DNA of 43,604 bases from Bacteroidales bacterium (GTDB lineage Bacteria; Bacteroidota; Bacteroidia; Bacteroidales; GCA-2748055), in contig JARGFM010000029.1 in assembly GCA_029210725.1 (NCBI GenBank), positions 1-43,604 of the forward strand, written 5' to 3'. Of the stretch, positions 1 to 8,984 are shown one piece after another. The notes under the pieces were generated by a model that made no database searches, had not been told where the DNA came from, and saw only the letters and a program-made list of their open reading frames with translations. Numbering within the stretch: the stretch's first letter is position 1; each line of letters opens with the position of its first letter. A program made the translations under genes and the position numbers.

Positions 1-2
1 TA

Positions 3-338
3 AAGGACTGCGCTTTAATTGGAGACAAAGGGTATGTTTCAGAACCCATTCAACAGGATCTGTTTACAACCAGGCAAATCAAATTGTTTACTCCCGTAAA
101 GTCTGGTCAGCATGACAAAGAACGTCTTCCTTTTATATTTATGAAATCACGAAAACGCATTGAAACACTATTCTCCCAACTTTGTGATCAGCTGATGTTG
201 AAGAGAAACTATGCCAAGTCAACAAAAGGCCTTTCAGTACGCATCCTCTGTATAATCACTGCTGTAACATTGTTACAGTATATCAATTATAAGAACGAGA
301 AACCGTTGAACCACTTAAAATATGCGTTGGCTTCTTAA
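3..338 (+). mobile_element. IS982-family transposase, C-terminal fragment (cut by window start)
   Basis: The reading frame is open from base 3 and encodes about 111 residues of a DDE transposase. Seen: a GDKGY motif near the start, which is the usual context of the second catalytic Asp in IS982-type transposases. Further on is the motif RKRIETLFSQL, whose Glu is the expected third catalytic residue, followed by a basic LKRNYAKSTKGL segment and a C-terminal helix. The N-terminal part, with the first Asp, lies outside the window. A short apparent terminal repeat follows the stop codon. The TTG at 84 is not a real start; the frame simply continues from outside. The family assignment rests on motif recognition, and activity cannot be judged from a fragment. 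Confidence 0.85.
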
Positions 339-351
339 TAGCACAACGGGT
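339..351. repeat. Probable right terminal inverted repeat of the IS982-type element
   Basis: The bases right after the transposase stop read TAGCACAACGGGT. Read from outside inward this is ACCCGTTGTGC, which resembles the ACCC-type ends of IS982-family elements. The left end is outside the window, so the match between the two ends cannot be checked. The junction with chromosomal DNA would be near 351/352. Confidence 0.5.
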
Positions 352-402
352 AGATACAATATTAATGTTACAGCTCCCTATCCGCCGGGAAAGGGTGTGC
401 CA

Positions 403-852
403 TCAGAAGTAATAACGAATACCTGTACCTCCGCCATAATAGAAATCGGTAGCAGGTAGCAGACTCAATCCGGGAGTAAGCTCTGCAAAGATTTCCAGCG
501 GGGCCGTTTCAAAATGATAGGCAAGCCCGAATGGGATCCGTGCACCCAGACCCGGGTTTGAAGAAAGATTTATAAAAGCGCCCAGACCAAAGTAGAAAGG
601 CAGGCGGCCTTCGCTAACCTCAATCAGTTCAAAATTGTGGACCAGGAAGTCGGCATGCAAATGAAGAAAACCGCTACCGATAAATGACCAGGCCAGGGCA
701 GCGTCAAAGGCTGTTTTATGACTCGTCCACACCTTGGCACTCAGTCCGGTTGGTTCTCCGAAAACCACACCAAGTCCAAATCCTTCATCCTGTGCAAAGA
801 GCCCTGCTGCGAGAAGGGCAAGGATGGAAAATAGCAATAATTTTTTTTTCAT
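403..852 (-). CDS. Small outer-membrane beta-barrel-like exported protein
   Basis: A 149-residue protein with a clear Sec signal peptide (MKKKLLLFSILALLAAGLFA, then Q-D-E). The mature part is made of alternating aromatic/hydrophobic strands and ends in G-T-G-I-R-Y-Y-F. A terminal Phe after alternating residues is typical of outer-membrane barrels. The pattern (an early GLGVVFGEPTGLSAK stretch, then paired strands) resembles the small DUF3996-like barrel family, but that is recognition without a search. It lies alone on the minus strand between the IS remnant and the RraA-like gene. No enzymatic motif is visible; function unknown, likely structural or porin-like. Confidence 0.7.
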   Translation of the reverse strand: MKKKLLLFSILALLAAGLFAQDEGFGLGVVFGEPTGLSAKVWTSHKTAFDAALAWSFIGSGFLHLHADFLVHNFELIEVSEGRLPFYFGLGAFINLSSNPGLGARIPFGLAYHFETAPLEIFAELTPGLSLLPATDFYYGGGTGIRYYF

Positions 853-958
853 ATCAAGCTTGATCAGTTAGGTCCAGGGGGTAAAATTAGTACTAATCAT
901 CCTGAAATTTCTATTATAATAACGGAGAAACAATATAATTGTTATGTATGCGGCAGTG

Positions 959-1885
959 CTACCAGGTCCTGTCTTTCAGATAGTTTTCCAGATCCGCTTT
1001 TGACATGGGAAGCTCTTCCGGATTATTCTCGACCCATTTCAGGAAGGCGCTTTTAATCTCTTCACTCCACCGGCCGTCAATTTCTCCGGGTGTATAGATC
1101 CCCGTCTTCAGCATTTCATGTCCGAACAAATCCCGGAGCATGATGAATTCGGCTTGTTCGACCACCTCTCCCGCCAGATGGGCAGGTATAAAAAGGACCC
1201 CTGTTTTTTTCGCCAGAACCACGTCTCCGGGGAATACCGAGGCTCTCCCTATCCGGACGGGGACATTGATGCCCATGAGCATGCTTTCCATCAGATAGGA
1301 GGGATCAAAGCCCCTGACAAAGGCGTTGAATCCCCGGATTTCGGCCAGTCCTTCCAGGTCTCGCGATCCTCCGTCAAAAACCACCCCGTTGCCTGAATTG
1401 GAAAATATGGCATTTCCCAGGTTATCGCCGATCAGGGTGCCGTCCACCACCTTTCCGAATCCATCGGCTACATACACATCGCCTTGCTGAAGCACATCAA
1501 TGGGCCAGGAATTCATGGCTCCCACCCGGCCTTGCTGATGACCTTTTTTTGTCAGGCGATCCATCACTTCAGGCCGCTCCGGCATATAGCGGGCTGTCAG
1601 CGCTCTTCCCACCAGGGCTTCATCTTCATGTAAAATCGTCCATCCGCTTTCAAACTGATTGTGGTATCCTTTGGAGCGGAGCACGCCCCAGGCCTCTTCA
1701 ACAGAGACTTTTTTCATTCTCTCCAGAATCTCCGCAGGCACTTTGGGCCTGCCGTCATCGAAGCGCTCACCGCTCCATTCGCTGGTATAATAAATCAGTT
1801 CCTCTGCGGTATTGAAAAACTGGGCACCTGCATTGGTACTTAGTGCCAGGAGACAGGCTGCTGTAAGGATCAGGGTTGTTTTCAT
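959..1885 (-). CDS. RraA-family protein with signal peptide (possible exported aldolase/decarboxylase)
   Basis: Start chosen at 1885 because the product then begins with a Sec signal peptide (MKTTLILTAACLLALSTNAG-AQ); the longer open frame would run into the upstream BASS gene. The mature protein of about 285 residues carries the RraA fold signature GDNLGNAIFSNSG followed by VVFDGGSRD. This corresponds to the conserved G-x-R-D region that binds the divalent metal and keto-acid substrate in 4-hydroxy-4-methyl-2-oxoglutarate aldolases. Many relatives act on 2-keto acids (retro-aldol or oxaloacetate decarboxylation); RNase E inhibition is the other known role but is unlikely for an exported protein. 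It lies 68 bp downstream of the symporter on the same strand. The exact substrate is not inferable. Confidence 0.8.
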   Translation of the reverse strand: MKTTLILTAACLLALSTNAGAQFFNTAEELIYYTSEWSGERFDDGRPKVPAEILERMKKVSVEEAWGVLRSKGYHNQFESGWTILHEDEALVGRALTARYMPERPEVMDRLTKKGHQQGRVGAMNSWPIDVLQQGDVYVADGFGKVVDGTLIGDNLGNAIFSNSGNGVVFDGGSRDLEGLAEIRGFNAFVRGFDPSYLMESMLMGINVPVRIGRASVFPGDVVLAKKTGVLFIPAHLAGEVVEQAEFIMLRDLFGHEMLKTGIYTPGEIDGRWSEEIKSAFLKWVENNPEELPMSKADLENYLKDRTW

Positions 1886-1953
1886 GGTTAAATAATTAAA
1901 AGGTTCTTGACTTACTTGGTTTGTTTGCTCCATGTGGTCTTTTTTCATAGCGG

Positions 1954-3249
1954 TCAGGACGGCCCGGCAACCGGTTCCCGCGTCTCCGATTTCCGTCGCC
2001 ACCAGGTAGCCAGGGAACTGCCGGTAATGTTCATCATGGGCCCGAAAACTGCCGGAGCCAGGCCAATGGTGGCTACTCTTCCCATCTCCAGCGCGATTCC
2101 GGAGGCCAATCCCCCGTTCTGCATGCCCACTTCAAGGGCAATGGTCCGGCATGATTTTTCATCCATGCGGGCCAGTTTACATATCCAGTAACCCAGGAAG
2201 TAACCGGCAGAATTGTGCAGCAGGCAGGCCAGGATCAGCAAAAGTCCGATCTCCATCAGGCTGTCGCGTCCGGCAGCGGTGATGACTACGATAATGATCC
2301 CGATGCCTGCCATGGATAAAAAGGCCATGAGTTTATCGAGGGCAAGCCGGTTGCCCCGGGCAGCCTTTTTAAACAGTAGCGCGGCCACCACGGGTAGGAT
2401 AAGAAACCAGAGAAGATCCTTTCCGAACTGGAGGAAAGCTGCCCCGGTTGCCAGGTCGGAAGTCAGGAAAAGGATCAGATTCTTTCCGGCAATGATCAGC
2501 AGATAAACTGCGCCCTGGATCATTCTGCTTTTTACCCGCTCTTTTCCGTAGGCTACGGCATTGAACATCAGTCCGCCCACGATGGGAAGTATGACAATAT
2601 TGATAATACTAAGCATCATCCCCCAGAAATCGATGGGCACAAATTGTCCGGCTAGCAGTTTCATCAGAGAGGGTGTGATCAGTGGCGCCAGCATGGTGGC
2701 CACCGCCGTCAGGGTAACAGAGAGAGCAAGGTTGGCTTTGGCAATAAAGGACATCACATTGGAAGCCAGGCCGCTGGGAGAGGAGCCAACCAGGATGATC
2801 CCTGCGGCAACCTCGGGCGGGAAGCCGAAGGTAGTGGCAATGGTAAATCCGACGATGGGCATAATGGTGAACTGGCAGGCCAGGCCCAGCAGGACCCCCT
2901 TTGGCATCTTTACCACGCCGGCAAAATCCCGGAAGCTCATCTGAGATCCCATTCCAAACATAATGATCTGGAGCAGGGGCACAATGCTTGCTTTTAACTC
3001 GAACCGGCCCCATTTGATAAACAGTCCCGGGTAGAACATGGAGATGGAGACTGCCGCAAAGATCATGATGGTATAGGAGAAGCCTTTGGAAAGAGGAAAA
3101 CCGCGAACGCCAAAGGCCAGCAGTATGAAAAAAGCGATTAAGAATGGCCTGCTGAGAACCCTGCCAGGCGAAAGGATGGTTGCCAGGAACAGCAACAGGA
3201 AGAGACCCGACAGGCCCAGTAAGAATTTGTAAATATTTCTTTTCTTCAT
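1954..3249 (-). CDS. Bile acid:sodium symporter (BASS) family transporter
   Basis: A 431-residue integral membrane protein with about ten hydrophobic segments. Seen: GSSPSGLASNVMSFIAKANLALSV-type sequence, a BASS hallmark in which Na+-binding Ser/Asn residues lie at the discontinuous helix. A second conserved stretch near the C-terminus reads EVGMQNGGLASGIALEMG, the E-x-G-x-Q-N motif typical of the family's second Na+/substrate site. Family members carry organic anions such as bile acids, pyruvate and keto acids. It is followed by the RraA-like gene and is divergent from the enolase-superfamily gene, so a keto-acid or sugar-acid product of that pathway is a plausible substrate. That link is inference. 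The start ATG at 3249 gives a basic N-terminus and a first TM helix straight away. Confidence 0.88.
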   Translation of the reverse strand: MKKRNIYKFLLGLSGLFLLLFLATILSPGRVLSRPFLIAFFILLAFGVRGFPLSKGFSYTIMIFAAVSISMFYPGLFIKWGRFELKASIVPLLQIIMFGMGSQMSFRDFAGVVKMPKGVLLGLACQFTIMPIVGFTIATTFGFPPEVAAGIILVGSSPSGLASNVMSFIAKANLALSVTLTAVATMLAPLITPSLMKLLAGQFVPIDFWGMMLSIINIVILPIVGGLMFNAVAYGKERVKSRMIQGAVYLLIIAGKNLILFLTSDLATGAAFLQFGKDLLWFLILPVVAALLFKKAARGNRLALDKLMAFLSMAGIGIIIVVITAAGRDSLMEIGLLLILACLLHNSAGYFLGYWICKLARMDEKSCRTIALEVGMQNGGLASGIALEMGRVATIGLAPAVFGPMMNITGSSLATWWRRKSETREPVAGPS

Positions 3250-3288
3250 AGTTTGACGGGGAAGATATAAAGTTATTTAATAATTTGT

Positions 3289-4686
3289 ATGGCTAAACCA
3301 ACAGAACCTACTATGGAATTGCATAAAAACCGCAGGTCGTTTCTGAAAAAGGCCGGATTAGGCGGATTGGGACTGGCTATGCTTAAACATGCCTCTGCCG
3401 GGGAGCAGATTGAATACCTTACTCAGGATGTCAGCCGGTATTCCGCACCCAGCGATCTGAAGATTACGGATATGCGAATTGCTCAGCTTGGCAATGTTCC
3501 CATCGTGAAAATTTATACGAACCAGGGCGTGCACGGACTGGGTGATGTGCGTGACGGAGCCGATAAACGATATGCCCTGATGCTGAAGAGCCGTATCCTG
3601 GGAGAGAACCCCTGCAACGTGGAGCGGATTTTCAAGATTATCAAACAGTTCGGGGATCATGGAAGACAGGGCGGTGGCGTTTCGGGTGTGGAAATGGCCC
3701 TCTGGGATCTCACAGGAAAGGTTTATCATGTCCCCCTTTACCAGTTACTTGGCGGGAAGTACCGCGACAGGGTCAGGATCTACGTGGATACACCGGCCGT
3801 AAATGATCCGGAGCAGTTTGCCATAAGGATGAGGGACCGCATCGATCAGGGCTTTACCATTTTGAAGATGGATATCGGTATTGGCCTGATCAGGGAGATT
3901 CCCGGGATACTTACCAATACGGAGCCCTGGGGGGATATGCGCGGTTGGGAACAGGAAAAGGGAAGCTACGGGCTGACCATGCATCCTTTCACCAGGGTTC
4001 AGATAACCGACAAAGGAATCGCCGAGATGGTGAAATACCTGGCAGCCATGCGGGAGCAGGTGGGCTGGGAAGTTCCCGTAGCCATTGATCACCTGGGACA
4101 TATGGGGCTGAACAGCATGATCAGGCTCGGAAATGCATTTGAGCCTTACAATATCGCCTGGCTGGAGGACCTGATTCCCTGGCAGTATGTGGATCAGTGG
4201 AAAGAGATATCCCGGGCTATCCATGTCCCCACGCTCACCGGGGAAGATATCTATCTGAAGGAGGGCTTCCGGGAGCTGATTGAGAAGCGTGCCGTGGATA
4301 TGGTGCATCCCGATCCGGTTTCTGCCGGAGGCTACCTGGAAACCAAACGAATTGGAGATTATGCGGAGGAGAAGGGGATCGCCATGGCCCTCCACCACGC
4401 CTCCTCCCCGGTCTCTTTTATGGGTTGCGTTCATACAGCAGCGGCCACGGAGAACTTTGTGGCCCTGGAACACCACTCGGTGGATAATCCCTGGTGGGAG
4501 AATCTGGTTACCGGTCTGGATAAACCACTGGTGAAAGAAGGTTATGTTTCGGTTCCTGAATCCCCCGGGGTGGGAGTCGAGCTAAATGAAGAGGTGGTAA
4601 AAGAACATCTCCGCAAAGGGGAAGAACTGTTTGCTCCCACAGAGGAGTGGGATGCCCGCCGCTCCTGGGACCGGCAATGGAGTTAA
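3289..4686 (+). CDS. Mandelate racemase/muconate lactonizing (enolase superfamily) enzyme with Tat signal
   Basis: A 465-residue protein (449-457 if the ATG at 3313 is used). The N-terminus contains a twin-arginine motif NRRSFLKKAGLGGLGLAM, so it is predicted to be folded and then exported. The enolase-superfamily barrel follows. Candidate active-site residues by pattern are Lys193 (in K-M-D), metal ligands Asp267 (AIDHLG), Glu293 (WLEDLIPW) and Glu319 (TGED), and the His pair 369-370 (ALHHASSP) near Asp337/Asp342. A His facing a Lys is the racemase or acid-sugar dehydratase arrangement. The residue after the Lys pair is Asp (K-x-D) instead of the common K-x-K, so the subgroup is unclear. It is followed after 22 bp by the GH78 rhamnosidase, which suggests an aldonic acid such as rhamnonate or a uronic acid as substrate; this is inference. 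Confidence 0.85.
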   Translation: MAKPTEPTMELHKNRRSFLKKAGLGGLGLAMLKHASAGEQIEYLTQDVSRYSAPSDLKITDMRIAQLGNVPIVKIYTNQGVHGLGDVRDGADKRYALMLKSRILGENPCNVERIFKIIKQFGDHGRQGGGVSGVEMALWDLTGKVYHVPLYQLLGGKYRDRVRIYVDTPAVNDPEQFAIRMRDRIDQGFTILKMDIGIGLIREIPGILTNTEPWGDMRGWEQEKGSYGLTMHPFTRVQITDKGIAEMVKYLAAMREQVGWEVPVAIDHLGHMGLNSMIRLGNAFEPYNIAWLEDLIPWQYVDQWKEISRAIHVPTLTGEDIYLKEGFRELIEKRAVDMVHPDPVSAGGYLETKRIGDYAEEKGIAMALHHASSPVSFMGCVHTAAATENFVALEHHSVDNPWWENLVTGLDKPLVKEGYVSVPESPGVGVELNEEVVKEHLRKGEELFAPTEEWDARRSWDRQWS

Positions 4687-4708
4687 CTGAGAAATTAAAG
4701 ATATACCA

Positions 4709-7465
4709 ATGAAGTATTTGATTGTATGGTGTTCGGCTTGCCTCCTGATGGGAAATGTCCATGATAGTTCCCTGAAAAACGAAGGCCTGACTCCCGGTTT
4801 TCTTAGCTGTGAATACCTGGAGAATCCATTTGTGGTGGATGTGGCACAACCCCGTCTGGCCTGGATCAATACGGCCCGGGAGGGAGAACGGGGACAGAAA
4901 CAGACAGCCTGGCAGGTGCGTGTGGCCAGTTCCGTGAAGCTGCTGGAGGAACCCGATCTCTGGGATAGCAAAAAGCAATTGTCCATGCAGTCGGTCAGGG
5001 TTAAGTACCAGGGGAAAGAGCTGGAATCCGGGCAGGAGTGTTGGTGGCAGGTGAGGGTCTGGGACCGGAACGATGTTGTTTCTGACTGGAGCGATCCGGG
5101 TATGTGGCGCATGGGCTTGCTGAATCCTGACGACTGGAATGCTCAGTGGATCGGGGCCCCCTGGCAGGGTGAGGAGCCCATTGAACGCCCCGGGCAGCCA
5201 GACGGAGAGCCTGAAGATATGGGTCCCCCGGCCCCCATGCTCCGGAAAAACTTCGAGGTGGAGAAAAGGGTCGAAAGCGCCGTGGCGTATGTATGCGGAC
5301 TGGGTTATTTCGAGTTTTTTCTCAATGGGAACAAGGTGGGGCATGATGTGCTGGTCCCTAACCAGACCAATTATGGCTACAGGCCGAAACTGCAGGATGC
5401 TCGGATTGCTTTACCGGATTCTTTCTCCGAATACAAAGTGATGTATCTGGCTTACGATGTGAAGGATTATTTGCGAAAGGGGAAGAATACCATTGGCAGC
5501 ATCGTGGGAAACGGGTTTTACAACCCGGGGAAGTTCTGGACGGAAGGGTACGGCACCCCCAGGTTCCTTTGTCAGCTGCATATTACCTATACCGATGGTA
5601 CGGAAAAACTGGTACTAAGTGACAGCAGCTGGACCGCTTCAAAGAGTCCCATCCTGTTGAATATGGTATACTATGGAGAAATCTATGATGCTCGGGAAGA
5701 ACAGGCGGGATGGTGCACCCTACAGTTTGACGATTCGCACTGGGAGGCAGCGGCCGTGCGGCGGCCTCCGGAAGGAAGGCTGGTGGCTCATACGGCCCAT
5801 CCCGACCAGGTCACGGAAAGGCTGGCCCCGGTCTCCGTGGAGAAGCTGGGTGAGGGGCACTATTTCGTGGATTTCGGAGTAGAGATTTCAGGATGGGTCA
5901 GGCTCATCGATGTGAAAGCTCCCATCGGGCATCAGGTGGAAATCATTCCGAAAGCCAACCTCTATTCGGGAAAAAACACCTATATCTTTGGTGAAGACGG
6001 GCTCAAAACCTATGCTCCTCGCTTTAACTGGTTTGTTTTCAGTGGGTTGGAAATAAAAAACTGGCCGGGAGAGTTAAAACCGGAACAGCTGGTCGCGGAA
6101 GCGGTAAATACTTACATTGAACCTTCGGCCACATTTGAAAGCTCCAACGGACTTTTTAATGAAATCAACCGGATCTGGCGAAGTAGCCAGCTTGATAATA
6201 TGCACGGGGGAATCGCCAGCGATTGTCCCCACCGCGAACGATCCGGATATACGGGTGATGGTCAGATTGCCTGCAATACGGTGCTGCACAATTTTGACGC
6301 GAGGAATTTTTACCAGAAATGGATCACAGATATGCGGGATGCACAAATCCCGGAGAGTGGTTATGTCCCCAACGGAGCCCCCTGGCAGCCGGGATGCGGG
6401 GGAGGACCTGCCTGGGGTGCGGCTATTTGTGTGATGCCCTGGGAATACTACGTGCAATATGGTTCCCGGGATATGCTGGAAGATAATTATCAGGCCATGA
6501 AGGGCTACCTGAGGTATCTTCTTAGCTGGACAGGAGAGGATGGGATCATGCATTCCAGGCGCACAGGCAACGATGGCTCGATTATAAAGTGGTACAACCT
6601 GGGCGAATGGCTTCCCCCGGGCGAGCTTATTCCTGATGAAATGGTGCATACTTTTGTGCTCTGGTACTGTGCCCACCTCACTTCAAAGACTGCAGGGGTG
6701 CTGGGCATGCTGGATGAGGCTGAGCTGTATCAGCAACTCGCAGAACGGACCAGAGAAGCATTTCAAAAACGCTTTTATAAGGAAAACGAGGGATCCTATG
6801 GCGATGCCGGCGGAAATATTCTCGCTCTGAAAATGGAAGTTCCGGAGGAGCAGTATGCACAGGTGCTTGCTGCACTGAAGGCAGGGATCCTCAAGAACGG
6901 GGGTCACCTGGATACCGGAATCCTGGGCACCCGCTTTTTTTTCGAGGTGCTGGCCGGTCATGGACTGAATCAGCTTGCCTTTGAGGCCATGAACAAGCGA
7001 ACGGAACCCTCCTACGGACACTGGATCGAGTTGGGCTCTACGACCACCCGGGAGAACTGGAATGAGGAAGGTTCTCACAATCATCCCATTTTTGGGGGCG
7101 GCCTGGTATGGTTTTACCGGAACCTGGCAGGCATGCAGGCCGATCCATCGGAACCGGGCTACCGGCATATTATCTTCAGACCACAACCCGTCAGGGAACT
7201 GGAATATGTGAGCTATAAAAACAACACCCCTTATGGCCGGGGAGGGATCACATGGAAAAATGAAGAAAATGCTTTTGTGATGGAGGTGGAAATTCCGGTG
7301 GGCTGCCGTGCTACGGTTCATGTGCCGGCTGATGTCTCTTCTGAGATCACAGAGGGAGGCTTAGCCACGGATCAGGCAGAGGGGATTACTTTCAGGGAGT
7401 GGAAGGAGGGCTATGCCCTGTTCGAAGCTGAAAGCGGATCATACAGTTTCCGTGTTGCCCATTGA
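4709..7465 (+). CDS. Alpha-L-rhamnosidase, glycoside hydrolase family 78
   Basis: A 918-residue enzyme that should release terminal L-rhamnose from glycans or glycosides. Domain order by pattern: an N-terminal Fn3-like domain (PRLAW to the QTAWQVRVAS strand), a rhamnosidase N-domain (about 175-345, with GLGYFEFFLNG-x-K-V-G), a core beta-domain, an (alpha/alpha)6 catalytic barrel (about 465-800) and a C-terminal beta-domain. The catalytic-region signature SDCPHRERSGYTGDGQ is present near residues 501-516, supplying the acidic residues expected in GH78. Also present is HWIELGSTTTRENWNEEGSHNH, reported here by its key residues E, T and W-N. The N-terminus (MKYLIVWCSACLLMG) looks like a short signal sequence, but no clean cleavage site or lipobox is visible. 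It is co-directional with the enolase-superfamily gene 22 bp upstream. Confidence 0.9.
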   Translation: MKYLIVWCSACLLMGNVHDSSLKNEGLTPGFLSCEYLENPFVVDVAQPRLAWINTAREGERGQKQTAWQVRVASSVKLLEEPDLWDSKKQLSMQSVRVKYQGKELESGQECWWQVRVWDRNDVVSDWSDPGMWRMGLLNPDDWNAQWIGAPWQGEEPIERPGQPDGEPEDMGPPAPMLRKNFEVEKRVESAVAYVCGLGYFEFFLNGNKVGHDVLVPNQTNYGYRPKLQDARIALPDSFSEYKVMYLAYDVKDYLRKGKNTIGSIVGNGFYNPGKFWTEGYGTPRFLCQLHITYTDGTEKLVLSDSSWTASKSPILLNMVYYGEIYDAREEQAGWCTLQFDDSHWEAAAVRRPPEGRLVAHTAHPDQVTERLAPVSVEKLGEGHYFVDFGVEISGWVRLIDVKAPIGHQVEIIPKANLYSGKNTYIFGEDGLKTYAPRFNWFVFSGLEIKNWPGELKPEQLVAEAVNTYIEPSATFESSNGLFNEINRIWRSSQLDNMHGGIASDCPHRERSGYTGDGQIACNTVLHNFDARNFYQKWITDMRDAQIPESGYVPNGAPWQPGCGGGPAWGAAICVMPWEYYVQYGSRDMLEDNYQAMKGYLRYLLSWTGEDGIMHSRRTGNDGSIIKWYNLGEWLPPGELIPDEMVHTFVLWYCAHLTSKTAGVLGMLDEAELYQQLAERTREAFQKRFYKENEGSYGDAGGNILALKMEVPEEQYAQVLAALKAGILKNGGHLDTGILGTRFFFEVLAGHGLNQLAFEAMNKRTEPSYGHWIELGSTTTRENWNEEGSHNHPIFGGGLVWFYRNLAGMQADPSEPGYRHIIFRPQPVRELEYVSYKNNTPYGRGGITWKNEENAFVMEVEIPVGCRATVHVPADVSSEITEGGLATDQAEGITFREWKEGYALFEAESGSYSFRVAH

Positions 7466-7550
7466 AACATACATACCTCACATTTCGATGGAAATCATTA
7501 CGGAGCACTTATAATTTTGAGCGATTACCTGGAATGACCTATCAGGGGGC

Positions 7551-8984
7551 TTAATCCAGTTCCCTGTGCCAGAGGGCGACCCTGACATTCTGACTTTCGC
7601 GCAGGTGTTCGGCCAGACGTTCGGCACAGTATACCGAGCGGTGCTGGCCTCCGGTACATCCGTAGCTGACCCGCAGGTGGATGAAGTCCCGGTCTTCGCA
7701 TTTTTCAACAGACATATCGACCAGTGAAAAAGTAGCACTTAAAAATTCATTTACATCGCTTTGTTGCTCCAGGTATTCGATCACCGGCTTATCCTTGCCG
7801 TTGAATTCCCTGAGTTTCCAGATATGGTGCGGATTGGAGATTAACCGGCAGTCGAATACGTAACCTCCGCCATTCCCGTGTGGATCCTCGGGAATCCCGT
7901 GTTTGTAACTGAAGCTGTTGATGTTGACGGTCAGGGTGGATTTTCTGCCCCCTTTGTCTTTAAAGCGCTTCAGCTTCGGAGCTTTTAAGAGCTGTTCATA
8001 TACCTGGAGCAGGGCGGGGATCTCCACGGGCAATTTCACATGGTGAAGGATCCACTTCAGGTCGTTCAGGGCATAGGGAATGCTTTTCAAAAAATGAGTC
8101 TTCTTTTCATAGAATCCTCTGAATCCATATGCACCCATGGCCTGCATGATCCTGATCAGGACATAGGCAAAGTAAGACTCCCTGAATTTCTCCGCATTTA
8201 CCGAAGGATAGTTGGCCAGGCCGGCGATGTAGTGTTCCAGAAGCTCCTCACGGACCGCCGGAGGAATATCAGCTTTGGAGTCATAGAGCAGCGAGGCCAC
8301 ATCGTACTGCAGTGCTCCCTTCCTGCCTCCCTGGTAATCGATAAAATAGGGTTTATCGTGGTGATACATCACGTTGCTGGACTGAAAGTCACGGTAGAGG
8401 AAGTAATTGGTATCCTGTTCCAGGAGATAATTAATCAGTGTTCCATAGTCGTTCTCCAGCAACTGTTCATTAAAAGGGATCCCGGCCAGCTTGAGGAAAT
8501 AGTATTTGAAATAACTGAGGTCCCACTGCATACTCTGCCTGTCGAAACTGGAACGCGGATAGCATACCGAAAAGTCCAGACCCTGTGCACCGGTAATCTG
8601 GAATTTTTGAAGTTCTGTTAATACCTCTTTATAAACAGCAAGCAGAGTATCAGGAAAATGACCATTGTCTCTGACCCTGAAGATGTAATCGAAAAGGGTG
8701 GTATTCCCCAGATCCTCCTGCAGGTAGGCGTGATTATCCAGATCAATCAGGTAGATCTCGGGAACGGCCAGCCCCAGTGAATGGAAGTGCCTGCTGAATG
8801 CAATAAATGCCTCATTCTCCTCCCGGTCCCTGTTGATGGCACCTATGGCGGAGCTTTTTGTTCCCCTGATCCGGTAATACTCCCGGGGGGAGCCTGAAGC
8901 AGGTAATTTGGTAATGGAAATAATGCCCTCTCCGCACCACGTGTAAAACAGCTTATTCAACCTCTCAAGTATGGTCTGGCTCAT
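7551..8984 (-). CDS. AmgK-like sugar kinase fused to a RapZ C-terminal domain
   Basis: A 477-residue two-domain protein. Residues 1 to about 335 are an APH/choline-kinase-fold phosphotransferase. Seen: the catalytic loop YRDFQSSN (Asp199, Asn204), the metal-binding Asp216 in FIDYQGG, and Y-D-V-A-S-L-L-Y-D just after. This pattern is closest to anomeric N-acetylmuramate/GlcNAc kinases (AmgK). Residues about 348-477 match the C-terminal domain of the RNase adaptor RapZ, including F-D-C-R, NPHH and the GCTGGQHRSV loop (441-451). In E. coli that domain senses glucosamine-6-phosphate. The RapZ N-terminal P-loop kinase domain is absent and replaced by the sugar kinase. It lies 40 bp downstream of the GH20 gene on the same strand, consistent with amino-sugar or peptidoglycan recycling. 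The exact substrate and any RNA role are inference. Confidence 0.85.
   Translation of the reverse strand: MSQTILERLNKLFYTWCGEGIISITKLPASGSPREYYRIRGTKSSAIGAINRDREENEAFIAFSRHFHSLGLAVPEIYLIDLDNHAYLQEDLGNTTLFDYIFRVRDNGHFPDTLLAVYKEVLTELQKFQITGAQGLDFSVCYPRSSFDRQSMQWDLSYFKYYFLKLAGIPFNEQLLENDYGTLINYLLEQDTNYFLYRDFQSSNVMYHHDKPYFIDYQGGRKGALQYDVASLLYDSKADIPPAVREELLEHYIAGLANYPSVNAEKFRESYFAYVLIRIMQAMGAYGFRGFYEKKTHFLKSIPYALNDLKWILHHVKLPVEIPALLQVYEQLLKAPKLKRFKDKGGRKSTLTVNINSFSYKHGIPEDPHGNGGGYVFDCRLISNPHHIWKLREFNGKDKPVIEYLEQQSDVNEFLSATFSLVDMSVEKCEDRDFIHLRVSYGCTGGQHRSVYCAERLAEHLRESQNVRVALWHRELD

Noticed and set aside
1886-2002. 39-residue N-terminal extension of the RraA-like protein
   Set aside because: It overlaps the BASS gene and would bury a good signal peptide inside the protein; the start at 1885 is preferred.
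3745-4476. Long minus-strand open frame across the enolase-superfamily gene
   Set aside because: It is the antisense shadow of a clearly recognised enzyme; its translation shows no family motif.
6683-7321. Long minus-strand open frame within the GH78 gene
   Set aside because: Antisense to the catalytic region of GH78; no independent support.
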